From NCBI GenBank assembly GCA_046598395.1, contig JBKJIQ010000011.1, positions 1 to 64,000 of the forward strand: a stretch of DNA of 64,000 bases. Reading direction: 5' to 3'. How positions within the stretch are numbered: the first letter of the stretch is position 1; each line of letters opens with the position of its first letter. Positions 43,797-52,216 of this stretch are shown here, one piece after another. A program made the translations under genes and the position numbers. Source of the DNA: JAENVU01 sp046598395 (GTDB lineage: Bacteria > Actinomycetota > Acidimicrobiia > IMCC26256 > JAENVU01). The notes beneath the pieces were generated by a model. That model was not told where the DNA came from. It searched no databases and saw nothing but the letters and a program-made list of their open reading frames with translations.

Positions 43797-44870
43797 GTGC
43801 CTGCAGAGCCACGATCGGAAGCGATGCTCTCCGCGTTGCGGCTGGTGGCGCCCGGACGGCCCTTGCGGGAAGGTCTCGACCGCATCCTGCAAGCCAAGAT
43901 GGGCGCGCTGATCGTGATCGGCGATGGTCCGGAAGTGCTGTCGCTCTGCTCCGGCGGGTTCCTCCTCGATGCCGAGTTCACGCCGCAGCGATTGTCCGAG
44001 CTGGCCAAGATGGATGGCGCGATGATCCTCTCGGCCGATTGCACCCGTATCGCGCGGGCCAATGTGCACCTCGTTCCGGATCCGAATATCCCCACCAGTG
44101 AGACCGGCACCCGGCATCGCACCGCGGAACGGGTCGCGAAGCAGATCGATGCGCCGGTGATCAGTATCTCCGAAGAGCTGTCGCTCGTGGCTGTCCACCG
44201 TCGTGGTCAAAAACGCACGCTGGAACCCGTGGGACGCGTGCTCAGCCGGGCTGACCAAGCCCTCCAGATCTTGGAGCGTTACAAGACTCGCCTGGATGGA
44301 GTGAGCGCATCGCTTTCCGCGCTCGAGATCGAAGACCTCGTGACCGTGCGCGATGTAGCGGTGGCGATTCAGCGGGCCGAGATGGTGCGAAGAATTGCAG
44401 TCGAGATCGAGGAGTACGTCATTGAACTCGGGGCCGACGGGCGTCTGATCCTGCTGCAGCTCGAGGAGCTCATGGGCGGGGTGGAGGACGATCGCCGGCT
44501 CTTCGCCAAGGATTACTTCGTCGAAAGCGTTGGGTTCGATGCCCACGCCGCGTTGAGCGTGTTGGTGGATCTCGACACCGAGAGCTTGCTCGACGTGCGT
44601 GAGGTTTCTGATGTCCTGCGCCTCCCGCGCGACGCCGGCTTGGACACGGCGGTACAAGCCCGGGGCTATCGCCTGCTGCACAAGATCCCGAGATTGCCGG
44701 AACCGGTCGCCGATGCGGTGATCGAGCGGTTCGGGCTCCTCTACAAGGTCCTGCGGGCGAGTGTTGCGGACCTGGTGGAAGTGGAAGGGGTCGGCGAGGC
44801 GCGGGCGAGATCGATCAAGGACGGTCTGGCGCGTCTCGCGGAGTCCTCAATTCTCGAGCGGTACGTCTAA
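43797..44870 (+). CDS. disA: Diadenylate cyclase DisA, DNA integrity scanning protein
   Basis: 357 residues from GTG 43797, with AAGGAA six bases upstream; this is the usual DisA length. The upstream in-frame ATG 43590 would add 69 unrelated residues and is not used. The DAC domain has DGA at 73-75 and RHR at 106-108. The C-terminal helix-hairpin-helix part reads VADLVEVEGVGEARARSIKDGLARL. It makes c-di-AMP from ATP and is inhibited by branched DNA; the neighbouring RadA is a known partner in other species. Confidence 0.94.
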   Translation: MPAEPRSEAMLSALRLVAPGRPLREGLDRILQAKMGALIVIGDGPEVLSLCSGGFLLDAEFTPQRLSELAKMDGAMILSADCTRIARANVHLVPDPNIPTSETGTRHRTAERVAKQIDAPVISISEELSLVAVHRRGQKRTLEPVGRVLSRADQALQILERYKTRLDGVSASLSALEIEDLVTVRDVAVAIQRAEMVRRIAVEIEEYVIELGADGRLILLQLEELMGGVEDDRRLFAKDYFVESVGFDAHAALSVLVDLDTESLLDVREVSDVLRLPRDAGLDTAVQARGYRLLHKIPRLPEPVADAVIERFGLLYKVLRASVADLVEVEGVGEARARSIKDGLARLAESSILERYV

Positions 44871-44899
44871 CACTGCCCGGCGTTCGCTACCGTGCGGGC

Positions 44900-45634
44900 A
44901 TGGCTGCACTGCGCGAGGGACCGTTCGACGTCGAGGTCGAAACCATTGAGCTTCGGGGCGAAGACGGTGATGTGATTCCTGCGGTCCATGCGCGTCCGGA
45001 TGGCATGCCCACCCGGGGACTGGTCCTGCATCCCGATATCGGCGGTCTCCGGCCGTTGTTCGAGGACTTGTGTCGCCGGCTCGCAACCCATGGCATCGCC
45101 GTGTGCGCGCCGGAACCCTTTGCCCGCGCGCAGTCGTCGGGGGTTGATCTCAGCGATCTCGACCGCCGCATGGCCTATGTACCGCAACTGTCCGATGAGC
45201 TTCAGCTCGGTGATTTGGAACGTGCGGCCGACTATTTGGTGGTGAACGACGACGTTGCCGATGTGGCGATTCTGGGCTTCTGCATGGGCGGGATGTATGC
45301 ACTGAAGGCGGCGGCCACCGGACGCTTCGATCGGGCGGTCTCGTTCTACGGCATGGTTCGCGTTCCCGAAGGTTGGCGGGCCGACGAACTGGCGGAACCA
45401 CTCGATACGGCGGGCGCGGTCTGTCCGACGCTTGCCATCTTTGGTGACGCCGACCCGTCCACCCCCGCGGATGACGTCGACGCGTTACGCGCGGCGTGGA
45501 CTGGCCGCGACGATTGTGAGATCGTGGTGTACGAGGGCGCGGAGCATGGCTTCGTGCACGACCCCGATCGCCCTGCACACCGAGCCGAGGATGCGGCCGA
45601 CGCGTGGCGGCGAGTCCTGACATTCCTCGAGTAA
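44900..45634 (+). CDS. Dienelactone hydrolase family protein
   Basis: 244 residues. The nucleophile is Cys128 in ILGFCMGGMYALKAA, the Asp lies in LAIFGDADPSTPADD and the His in YEGAEHGFVHDPDRPAH, the DLH triad. ATG 44900 follows disA closely. Enzymes of this family hydrolyse dienelactones or other esters; the natural substrate here is unknown, and no aromatic-degradation operon surrounds it. Confidence 0.85.
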   Translation: MAALREGPFDVEVETIELRGEDGDVIPAVHARPDGMPTRGLVLHPDIGGLRPLFEDLCRRLATHGIAVCAPEPFARAQSSGVDLSDLDRRMAYVPQLSDELQLGDLERAADYLVVNDDVADVAILGFCMGGMYALKAAATGRFDRAVSFYGMVRVPEGWRADELAEPLDTAGAVCPTLAIFGDADPSTPADDVDALRAAWTGRDDCEIVVYEGAEHGFVHDPDRPAHRAEDAADAWRRVLTFLE

Positions 45635-45701
45635 TCCCGAATCGGAACCCCAGATCCGAAGTGAGGCGATGGGGATCGCGGTCGAGCCGATGGGCCGCCG
45701 A

Positions 45702-45742
45702 GCGGGGCCCGAGCGGCCTGCGACGTCGTCGCAAGAGCGGGA
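45702..45742. repeat. Dispersed palindromic repeat, copy A
   Basis: GCGGGGCCCGAGCGGCC, then a hairpin TGCGAC-gtc-GTCGCA (45719-45733), then GAGCGGGA. The same flanks surround a base-substituted but still paired hairpin at 49691-49733. It lies between the convergent ends of the dienelactone hydrolase and crp genes. Confidence 0.65.
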
Positions 45743-45749
45743 TTGCAGG

Positions 45750-46415
45750 TTACGGGTTGGCTCTGAGTTCGAGTTGTTCGCGGTCGAGGATGCGGTAGCG
45801 GCTGCGGCCGGTGGCGACGACCCAGTCGAGGCGGACGAACATTGCGATGGCCTTGTTGACCCGTTCTCGTGATGCGCCCACGAGACCCGCTAGATCTTCT
45901 TGAGTCATCGGGAGCTGGAACTCGTCGGCGTCACCGGCCAGCTCGAGCAGCCGCTTGGCGGTGCGGGCGGGAACATCGAGGAACACTGCATCCGCGAGTG
46001 CTTCGTCGGTGGCCCGGAGTCGCTGGGCGAGGAGGCGCACGACCGCCCACAGAACCTCGGGCCGTTCCTGGACCGCAGCCCTCACGTCGTCGTAGCTGAT
46101 GCCGATCAGTTCGGTGTCGGTGAGCGCCCGGGCCTCCGCCGATCGGGAACCCCCGTCGAACAGCCCCATTTCTCCGAACAGGCCGCCGTTCTCGAGCACC
46201 GCGACCATCGATTCCCGATTGTCTGATGACCGCGTGGAGATGGCGATTCGGCCGTCCAGCACCACGTACAGCTCGGAGGAGCCGTCTCCCTGGGCGAAGA
46301 GTAACTCTCCCTTGGCGACGTGACGATCGACGGCTTGCCCTCGGAGCCGCTCCACCATGTCCTCGGGCAGGGATGCGAAGAGCTCGGTCGAACTCAGGAC
46401 TCGTCGGTCGGGCAC
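45750..46415 (-). CDS. Crp/Fnr family transcriptional regulator
   Basis: 221 residues from GTG 46415. The cyclic-nucleotide-binding domain contains GELLFAQGDGSSELYVVLDGRIAIS and GLFGEMGLFDGGSRSAEARAL (phosphate-binding cassette with Arg). The helix-turn-helix is MTQEDLAGLVGASRERVNKAIAMFVRLDWV. No Fe-S cysteine cluster is present, so it is Crp-like rather than Fnr-like. Target genes unknown. It is divergent from carD. Confidence 0.9.
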   Translation of the reverse strand: MPDRRVLSSTELFASLPEDMVERLRGQAVDRHVAKGELLFAQGDGSSELYVVLDGRIAISTRSSDNRESMVAVLENGGLFGEMGLFDGGSRSAEARALTDTELIGISYDDVRAAVQERPEVLWAVVRLLAQRLRATDEALADAVFLDVPARTAKRLLELAGDADEFQLPMTQEDLAGLVGASRERVNKAIAMFVRLDWVVATGRSRYRILDREQLELRANP

Positions 46416-46505
46416 GCCCGAAGACTATCCACGGATACGCTCGTCGGCACTGACTCCGGTAACATCGGCGGCTCTCTCTTTTTCCTCTGTAGGAGCTCTT
46501 CGCGT

Positions 46506-47339
46506 ATGCCGTTCGATGTTGGTGACAAGGTTGTGTACCCACACCATGGTGCGGCCACGATTGAGCGGCGTGAGCGCAAGGAAGCGTTCGGCAAGAAGCA
46601 GGACTACCTGGTGCTGCGGCTCGCCTATGGCGACCTGACCCTGATGGTCCCGGCGGAGAACGCCGATCACATCGGCTTGCGTGATGTGATCAACGACGAA
46701 GAGGTCGAGGAAGTGTTCGCGGTGTTGCGTAAGAAGGAAGCGCGCATGCCCACGAACTGGTCGCGGCGCTTCAAGAACCACGTGGAGAAGCTGAAGAGCG
46801 GCGATATCTACCAAGTGGCGGAGGTCGTGCGAAACCTCACGATTCGTGAGAAGGACAAGGGGTTGTCTGCGGGTGAGAAGCGGATGCTGGCGCGGGCGCG
46901 TCAGATCCTCGTGTCCGAGCTCACGTTCGCGCTGAACGTTGATGAAGACACGGCCGAGGACAAGCTCGACGAAGTGCTCGGCAAGCCGCTGAACGTGGGT
47001 CGTCGCAGCTCGATCGATTTCGACGACGACGGCGCGCTCACCAAGCCGCCCGCGCCCTACGTTCCGCCGAAGGTGCGCAAGGCTCCGGCCAAGGCGGCGG
47101 CCAAGCCCGAGGCGAAAGCCGTGAAGGCCGCGCCGGTGGCCAAGGTGGCCGCGGCGAAGACCCCAGTGGCGAAGACCGCAGTGGCGAAGACCGCAGTGGC
47201 GAAGACCCCAGTGGCGAAGACCCCAGCGGCGAAGGTAGCCAAGAAGGCCCCCGCCAAGGCACCGGCCAAGCATTCACCGGCGAAAGCCGTGAAGACCACG
47301 AAGGCCGTCAAAGCAACGAAGGCCACAAAAACCAAGTAA
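46506..47339 (+). CDS. carD: CarD family transcriptional regulator with a histone H1-like Lys/Ala tail
   Basis: 277 residues. The N-terminal RNA-polymerase-interaction domain (FDVGDKVVYPHHGAATIERRERKEAFGKKQDYLVLRLAYGDLTLMVPAENADHIGLRDV) and the helical DNA-binding domain (to about residue 160) are standard for CarD, which stabilises open promoter complexes at rRNA and other promoters. Residues about 180-277 are a long Lys/Ala/Pro/Thr tail (VAKTPVAKTA units), which usual CarD proteins of about 160 residues lack. The tail resembles the tails of bacterial histone-like proteins and probably binds DNA nonspecifically. ATG 46506 starts the usual domain. Confidence 0.93.
   Translation: MPFDVGDKVVYPHHGAATIERRERKEAFGKKQDYLVLRLAYGDLTLMVPAENADHIGLRDVINDEEVEEVFAVLRKKEARMPTNWSRRFKNHVEKLKSGDIYQVAEVVRNLTIREKDKGLSAGEKRMLARARQILVSELTFALNVDEDTAEDKLDEVLGKPLNVGRRSSIDFDDDGALTKPPAPYVPPKVRKAPAKAAAKPEAKAVKAAPVAKVAAAKTPVAKTAVAKTAVAKTPVAKTPAAKVAKKAPAKAPAKHSPAKAVKTTKAVKATKATKTK
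47151..47225 (+). repeat. 15-bp tandem repeat encoding VAKTP/VAKTA in carD
   Basis: Five consecutive 15-bp units (GYGGCGAAGACCSCA) are nearly identical, so the tail probably varies in length by slippage between strains. Confidence 0.85.
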
Positions 47340-47419
47340 GGCCGTTCCGACTGCTTCTCCATGACGAAGCAGTCAAGGTGACTGCTCCGCGCGCCGATTC
47401 AAACGGGCGGAGGGTCATC

Positions 47420-48532
47420 GTGTTCGTCGAAATCACGCGTCTTTTTACCGTCGTGCTGTTCACCGCGCTCGGATTCATGGTGGGCCGAGACGTTGGCGTG
47501 TCGGATCACTTCGCGGCCACGTTCGGGATGGTGGGGTGCCTCTCCGGCTACTTGATCGGCGGACTGTTGGGCCGGCTGCTCGAACGGGCGGTTGGGGTAG
47601 CGGAACGCAAGTCCGACCGCGTGCCGATTCCCCAGCTGCTCGCCGGGATCTTGGGCGGTGCCGTGGGTGGTGTTGCGGGCGTGGCGATCGCGATACCGGT
47701 GGTCTTGTATCTCAGCCCGGAACTCGGATTGCCCGCCGCGGGGATCGTCCTGTGGTTGTGCCTGTACCTGGGCTATCGGGTTGCATCGCGCCGCACCGAG
47801 GAACTGTTCGCAATGGCGGGACTCTCCACCCGTCCGTTGGTGCGCGCCCGTGCCTATGACGACGCCGACGGCTTCGTGGTTGACTCCTCGGCGGTTATGG
47901 ATGCCCAGCTGTTGCCGTTGTCGCGATCGGGCTTGTTCCGTGACGATCTCCTCGTGCCTCGGTTCATTCTCGACGAGTTGCAGGGGATGGCCGACGCGGG
48001 GGACGAACGTTCGCGTCGCGCGAAGCGCGGGCTCGAGACGCTGGAAGTGCTGCGCGCGGAGGCGCCGAACCGCGTGTACATCCTCGATGATGAGGTTCCC
48101 GAGATTGCCGAGGTCGACGCGAAGTTGGTGGCACTCGCGCGTCGCCTCCAGCTGCGGTTGCTCACGAACGATCTCAACCTCGCGAGCATCGCCGAACTCC
48201 AAGGTGTGGTGACGGTCGTCCCGCGGCGGCTCGCCGCTGATCTCGCGCCGGGATTGGTCGCGGGCGAAACGATTGAGGTCATGCTGAACCGGATCGGGCG
48301 TCACGAAGGGCAGGGCGTTGGCTTCCTCGAGGACGGATCGATGGTGGTGGTAAACGGCGGTGCCGACCTGGTGGATGCAGGGCCGATGTCGTTCGTCGTT
48401 TCGTCCATCGTGCCCACGAGTGCAGGCCGGATCGTGTTTGCCCGGTTGCAGGACACACGCCGACCCGAACCGACGCCCGGCACGGCCATGCCCTTGGTCA
48501 CGGCCGTGGGTGAGCCCGGTGCGCCATCATGA
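47420..48532 (+). CDS. Membrane-anchored PIN-TRAM domain protein
   Basis: 370 residues. Four N-terminal membrane segments (about 1-120) lead to a PIN domain (FVVDSSAVMDAQLLPL with the first Asp; FILDELQGMADAGDERSRRAKRGLETL; EVDAKLVALARRLQLRLLTNDLNLASIAEL) and a C-terminal TRAM domain (AGETIEVMLNRIGRHEGQGVGFLEDGSMVVVNGG). It resembles the YacL group, located between carD and ispD in many Gram-positives. PIN domains are usually RNases, but no activity is established for this group to my knowledge. GTG 47420 has GGAGGG five bases upstream. Confidence 0.85.
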   Translation: MFVEITRLFTVVLFTALGFMVGRDVGVSDHFAATFGMVGCLSGYLIGGLLGRLLERAVGVAERKSDRVPIPQLLAGILGGAVGGVAGVAIAIPVVLYLSPELGLPAAGIVLWLCLYLGYRVASRRTEELFAMAGLSTRPLVRARAYDDADGFVVDSSAVMDAQLLPLSRSGLFRDDLLVPRFILDELQGMADAGDERSRRAKRGLETLEVLRAEAPNRVYILDDEVPEIAEVDAKLVALARRLQLRLLTNDLNLASIAELQGVVTVVPRRLAADLAPGLVAGETIEVMLNRIGRHEGQGVGFLEDGSMVVVNGGADLVDAGPMSFVVSSIVPTSAGRIVFARLQDTRRPEPTPGTAMPLVTAVGEPGAPS

Positions 48533-48536
48533 ACCG

Positions 48537-49178
48537 ATGTCAGTCTGGGCCATCGTGGTTGCTGCCGGAAGTGGCGAGCGGTTTGGCGGCCCGAAACAAC
48601 TGATGGTCCTGGCCGGCCGGCGGGTGGTTGACCGCTCGGTGGCCGCGGCTGCGGCGTCGTGTGACGGCGTGGTGGTGGTGGTGCCGGCCGGAACCGCCTG
48701 GGAGATCCCGAATGCGATTGCCGTGGCCGGTGGCGCTACTCGATCGGATTCGGTTCGAGCGGGGCTCACCGCAGTACCGACCGATGCCACGATCATCGTG
48801 GTGCATGACGCGGCTCGCCCGCTTGCCGACCGTCCGCTGTTCGATGCCGTCATCGGTGCCGTGCGTGACGGCGCGGATGGTGCGGTGCCGGGCTTGGCGA
48901 TTGCCGACACCGTGAAAGAAGTACGCGACGATGTGGTGGTCGCCACGGTCCCGCGCGAGAAGCTGGTGACCGTGCAAACCCCGCAGGCCTTTCGGGCGCC
49001 CGTCCTCCGATCCGCGCACGCGGCCGGAGCGGAGGGAACCGACGACGCGGCCGTCGTCGAAGCCATTGGCGCTCGGGTGGTCGTGGTGGCGGGACGGTCC
49101 GAGAACGTGAAGATCACCACTCCCGAGGATCTCGCACGCGCCGAGTCGTGGTTGACCGAGCCGGAGCCACCTCGATGA
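48537..49178 (+). CDS. ispD: 2-C-methyl-D-erythritol 4-phosphate cytidylyltransferase
   Basis: 213 residues. The nucleotide-binding start is VWAIVVAAGSGERFGGPKQLMVLAGRRVVDRS, with VVHDAARPLADRPLFDAVI and VQTPQAFRAPVLRSAH behind it. It attaches CMP to MEP in the non-mevalonate isoprenoid pathway. The ATG lies five bases after the PIN-TRAM stop, and the gene overlaps ispF. Confidence 0.93.
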   Translation: MSVWAIVVAAGSGERFGGPKQLMVLAGRRVVDRSVAAAAASCDGVVVVVPAGTAWEIPNAIAVAGGATRSDSVRAGLTAVPTDATIIVVHDAARPLADRPLFDAVIGAVRDGADGAVPGLAIADTVKEVRDDVVVATVPREKLVTVQTPQAFRAPVLRSAHAAGAEGTDDAAVVEAIGARVVVVAGRSENVKITTPEDLARAESWLTEPEPPR

Positions 49179-49669
49179 TGCGGGTTGGACTCGGATACGA
49201 CGTGCATCCCTTCGGGACCGACGGCGTGCTCGTGATCGGCGGAGTCGTGATCGATGGCACGCCGGCGCTCGTCGGGCACTCTGATGCTGACGTCGTCGCG
49301 CACGCGGTGGCCGACGCGCTGCTCGGTCCCGCGGGCTTGCCCGACCTCGGAGAACTGTTCCCGGCCTCGGACCCCGTGTTCGCCGGGGCGTCGTCGATCG
49401 GGTTGCTCGCCCAGGTTGCGATCGAGGTCGCGGCCGCGGGCTGGTGGGTGGGCAACGTCGACGTCGTGATCGCGGCCGAACGGCCCCGGCTCGGTCCACA
49501 CCGTCTGGCCATGGCCGCGAACGTGGCCGCGGCCTTGGCGGCGGCTCGTGAACCCGGCACCGAAGGTCTCCACGTATCCGTGGGCCCCAAGCGCGGCGAA
49601 GGCCTGGGCTTTGTTGGGAGAGCCGAGGGAATCGCGGCCTGGGCGGTCGCGCTGTTGGAACGCATCTGA
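49175..49669 (+). CDS. ispF: 2-C-methyl-D-erythritol 2,4-cyclodiphosphate synthase
   Basis: 164 residues. Motifs are RVGLGYDVHPFG (metal-binding Asp and His), LVGHSDADVVAHAVADALLGPAGLPDLGELFP and NVDVVIAAERPRLGPH. It cyclises CDP-ME-2-phosphate. The start ATGATG overlaps the ispD stop. Its last 50 bases are duplicated about 119 bases downstream. Confidence 0.94.
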   Translation: MMRVGLGYDVHPFGTDGVLVIGGVVIDGTPALVGHSDADVVAHAVADALLGPAGLPDLGELFPASDPVFAGASSIGLLAQVAIEVAAAGWWVGNVDVVIAAERPRLGPHRLAMAANVAAALAAAREPGTEGLHVSVGPKRGEGLGFVGRAEGIAAWAVALLERI

Positions 49670-49677
49670 TTTGGAGC
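49619..49677. repeat. Direct repeat, first copy (ispF 3' end)
   Basis: A 59-bp segment covering the last 51 bases of ispF and eight bases beyond recurs at 49738-49796 with three or four mismatches. The first copy is the coding one. Confidence 0.85.
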
Positions 49678-49690
49678 AGACCGCTCGGAG

Positions 49691-49733
49691 GCGGGGCCCG
49701 AGCGGCCCGGCGACGCAGTCGCCATGAGCGGGA
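49691..49733. repeat. Dispersed palindromic repeat, copy B
   Basis: GCGGGGCCCGAGCGGCC, the hairpin GGCGAC-gca-GTCGCC (49709-49723), then GAGCGGGA. Compared with copy A at 45.7 kb, the closing base pair changes from T-A to G-C and the loop from GTC to GCA, while both outer blocks are identical. It sits between the two copies of the ispF end duplication. Confidence 0.65.
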
Positions 49734-49737
49734 AGCC

Positions 49738-49796
49738 AGAGCCGAGGGAATCGCGGCCTGGGCTGTCGCGCTGTTGGAACACATCTGTTTTGGAGC
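49738..49796. repeat. Direct repeat, second copy (noncoding ispF tail)
   Basis: Duplicate of 49619-49677 with differences in the GCGGTC/GCTGTC, ACGCAT/ACACAT and TGATT/TGTTT positions; the stop codon of the copied frame is lost. It precedes cysS by 35 bases. Confidence 0.85.
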
Positions 49797-49831
49797 GGGG
49801 CGGGAACGAGGCGCACCGGTAGCCTCAGACG

Positions 49832-51199
49832 ATGGTGCGGATCTTCGACTCTTTGGCGAAACGCGAGGTCGAGCTGTCGCCTCGGGTCGTCGGACAGGTG
49901 TCGATGTACGTCTGTGGGCCGACCGTCTACGACGTTCCTCACGTGGGCCACGGTCGTACCGCGCTCGTGTACGACGTCATTCGCCGCTACCTCGAGTGGA
50001 ACGGCAATACCGTGACGTTCGTGGGCAACGTGACCAATGTGGAAGACAAGATCATCGCTCGGGCCGCCGCCGAGGGCACCAGCGAGCGCGAGCTCGCGGA
50101 TCGTTATGAGGCCACCTACTGGGCGGAACTCGACCGGCTCAACGTTCGGCGGCCCGACGCAGTGCCGCGCGCCACGGAGTTCATCTCCCAGATGGTCGAC
50201 CTCATCCGCGAACTCATCGCGGCCGGGCACGCGTATGAGATCGAGGGTGAAGGTGTCTATTTCTCGGTGGGTTCGTTCGAGCAGTACGGCGATCTATCGG
50301 GTCGTCGAGTCGCGGATCTCGTCGAGAACGCCGGGGCGCGGGTCGAGGTCGACGAGCGGAAGCGCAGCCCGGTTGACTTCGCGGTGTGGAAGGCTGCGAA
50401 GCCGGGCGAACCGGATTGGGAATCGCCGTGGGGACCGGGGCGTCCGGGTTGGCACATCGAGTGCTCCGCGATGTCGCTGGAGCTGCTCGGAGATGGCTTC
50501 GATCTCCATGGCGGGGGTGACGATCTCGTCTTTCCCCATCACGAGAACGAACGGGCCCAGGCCGAAGCTGCGGGTCACCCGTTCGCCCGCCATTGGATCC
50601 ACTCCGGGATGGTGATGGTCGGGGCTCAGAAGATGGGGAAGTCACTCGATAACTTCACGACCCTCGGCGCGGCCATCGACGAGTTCGGCGCGGCCGCCTT
50701 CCGGCTCGCGGTGCTCCAGGTCCACTACCGATCGCAGATGGAACTCACCGCGAACGAACTTGAACCGGCGAGGAAGGCGATGCAACGCGTCGACGACCTC
50801 GTGCGGCGCGCCGAGCGCCACGGCCTGGAACTGGGAACTTCTGATCCACTGACCGTGGCCGCGTTTCGCGCCGCGATGGACGATGACTTCGGGATGCCAG
50901 GGGCGATCGCGGCGGTATTCGATGCGGTTCGCGCCGCGAACTCGGCGCTGGACGCGGGTGACGAGCCGGGCGCGGTCGGCCTCGTGAGCGCGGTGATCGA
51001 ACTGGTCGACGTGCTCGGTTTCCCGAGGGCCACCACGACGCGTGCAGACGATGCCGACGAGATCGATGCGCTGGTGCAGGCTCGCAACGACGCTCGCTCC
51101 ACTCGCGACTTCGCGGCGGCCGATTCGATCCGCGATGAACTCGCCACGCGCGGCATCGTGATCGAAGACACCGCGACCGGTTCGGTCTGGCACCGATGA
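49832..51199 (+). CDS. cysS: Cysteine--tRNA ligase
   Basis: 455 residues. The class I signature HVGHG follows YVCGPTVYDVP (zinc ligand Cys28); WHIECSAMS, GGGDDLVFPHHENERAQAEA and KMGKSLDNF (KMSKS equivalent) are present. It charges tRNA(Cys). Length and the C-terminal DALR-type region distinguish it from the paralogous mycothiol ligase MshC, which is shorter. It overlaps rlmB by ATGA. Confidence 0.94.
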   Translation: MVRIFDSLAKREVELSPRVVGQVSMYVCGPTVYDVPHVGHGRTALVYDVIRRYLEWNGNTVTFVGNVTNVEDKIIARAAAEGTSERELADRYEATYWAELDRLNVRRPDAVPRATEFISQMVDLIRELIAAGHAYEIEGEGVYFSVGSFEQYGDLSGRRVADLVENAGARVEVDERKRSPVDFAVWKAAKPGEPDWESPWGPGRPGWHIECSAMSLELLGDGFDLHGGGDDLVFPHHENERAQAEAAGHPFARHWIHSGMVMVGAQKMGKSLDNFTTLGAAIDEFGAAAFRLAVLQVHYRSQMELTANELEPARKAMQRVDDLVRRAERHGLELGTSDPLTVAAFRAAMDDDFGMPGAIAAVFDAVRAANSALDAGDEPGAVGLVSAVIELVDVLGFPRATTTRADDADEIDALVQARNDARSTRDFAAADSIRDELATRGIVIEDTATGSVWHR

Positions 51200-52119
51200 C
51201 GCGCGGCAAGCAACAGCCCCCACCCCCGAAGAAGCGAACCGGCCGTGACCAGAGAAGCGGAGGCGAGCCGCGAGGCAGCGTCCCGACCCGCGGGTCGCGG
51301 TCATCCGAGCGAACGAGCAGTCAAGGTGCGCCGGAGCGCAGCTCCCGGGACAGCTCTCGGGGGTCGAGTCATCAAAGCAGCGATGACTTGGGCGGCGACC
51401 AAGTTGAAGGGTTTCATTCCGTTCGGGAGTTGTTGCGCGCCGGCAAGCGATCGGTGCGCGAGGTCTGGGTCGTCGAACGCGCCAATGGCGCAGCGGAGAT
51501 CGAAGCGCTGGCGTTCGACGCAGGTATCCGAGTGCGGCGCGTGTCTCCGGATCAGCTCGAGGATCGCGCGCGATCTGAGGCCCCCCAAGGTGTGTTGGCG
51601 CGCACGGAAGCGGTCGCGCCGGCACGCGTCGATGATCTGCTTGCGGCGCCCGATGCGTTTCTCGTGGCGGTCGATGGCGTCACCGATCCCGGAAACCTCG
51701 GCGCGATTCTTCGCACCGCGGAAACCGCGGGCGTGACGGGCTTGGTCATGCCCCGCCACCGCGCCGCACGCCTCGGCCCCACGGCCCTCAAAGCGGCGGC
51801 CGGAGCCGTGGAGTACCTCCCGATCGCGTCGGTTGGGGGTATCCCCACCTTCCTTGATCAAGCTCGACGCGCGGGCGTCTGGACGGTAGGGCTCGACGCC
51901 GGTGGGACCACCACGGTCAATGATTTGGCCGTTGCCGATGGCCCCGTCGTCATTGTGCTCGGCGCCGAAGGTCGAGGCCTCTCTCGGCTGACCGGGGAAC
52001 GGTGCGACGTGATCGCCTCGATTCCTTTGCATGGTCGACTCGAGAGCCTGAATGTCTCTGCTGCCGCCGCGATTGCCTTGCACGCCGTCGCCGCTCGCCG
52101 CCGTCTCAGTGGTCGGTGA
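51196..52119 (+). CDS. rlmB: 23S rRNA (guanosine-2'-O-)-methyltransferase RlmB, TrmH family
   Basis: 307 residues. The first 65 or so residues are a Ser/Arg/Gly/Pro-rich disordered extension. The substrate-binding domain starts at VEGFHSVRELLRAGKRSVREVWVV. The SPOUT domain has VAVDGVTDPGNLGAILRTAETAGV, VIVLGAEGRGLSRLTGERCDVIASIP and LESLNVSAAAAIALH. It 2'-O-methylates a 23S rRNA guanosine (G2251 in E. coli). It follows cysS, as in many Gram-positives. Confidence 0.92.
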   Translation: MTRGKQQPPPPKKRTGRDQRSGGEPRGSVPTRGSRSSERTSSQGAPERSSRDSSRGSSHQSSDDLGGDQVEGFHSVRELLRAGKRSVREVWVVERANGAAEIEALAFDAGIRVRRVSPDQLEDRARSEAPQGVLARTEAVAPARVDDLLAAPDAFLVAVDGVTDPGNLGAILRTAETAGVTGLVMPRHRAARLGPTALKAAAGAVEYLPIASVGGIPTFLDQARRAGVWTVGLDAGGTTTVNDLAVADGPVVIVLGAEGRGLSRLTGERCDVIASIPLHGRLESLNVSAAAAIALHAVAARRRLSGR

Positions 52120-52143
52120 CCGGGCTTGTAGCCTCTGCGCTTC

Positions 52144-52216
52144 GCCGGAGTAGCTCAGTTGGTAGAGCAGCGGTTTTGTAAACCGCAGGTCGTCGGTTCG
52201 ATCCCGGCCTCCGGCT
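52144..52216 (+). tRNA. tRNA-Thr (anticodon TGT)
   Basis: The cloverleaf folds fully: acceptor GCCGGAG (52144-52150) with CTCCGGC (52209-52215), D arm TAGCTCAGTTGGTAGAGCA, anticodon stem GCGGT/ACCGC with loop TTTGTAA (anticodon TGT at 52177-52179), and T arm GTCGG-TTCGATC-CCGGC. CCA (52217-52219) is encoded. The anticodon reads ACA. Confidence 0.97.

Noticed and set aside
49832..50000. Integration site or phage remnants near the tRNA and cysS region
   Set aside because: No integrase, no duplicated tRNA 3' end and no composition shift were seen.
48527..50230. 567-codon open frame antisense to ispD/ispF/cysS
   Set aside because: Spans three clearly real genes on the other strand; composition is Arg/Pro/Thr-rich shadow coding.
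49832..51199. Mycothiol ligase MshC instead of CysS
   Set aside because: Full CysS length with the C-terminal anticodon-binding part, and placement beside ispF and rlmB.
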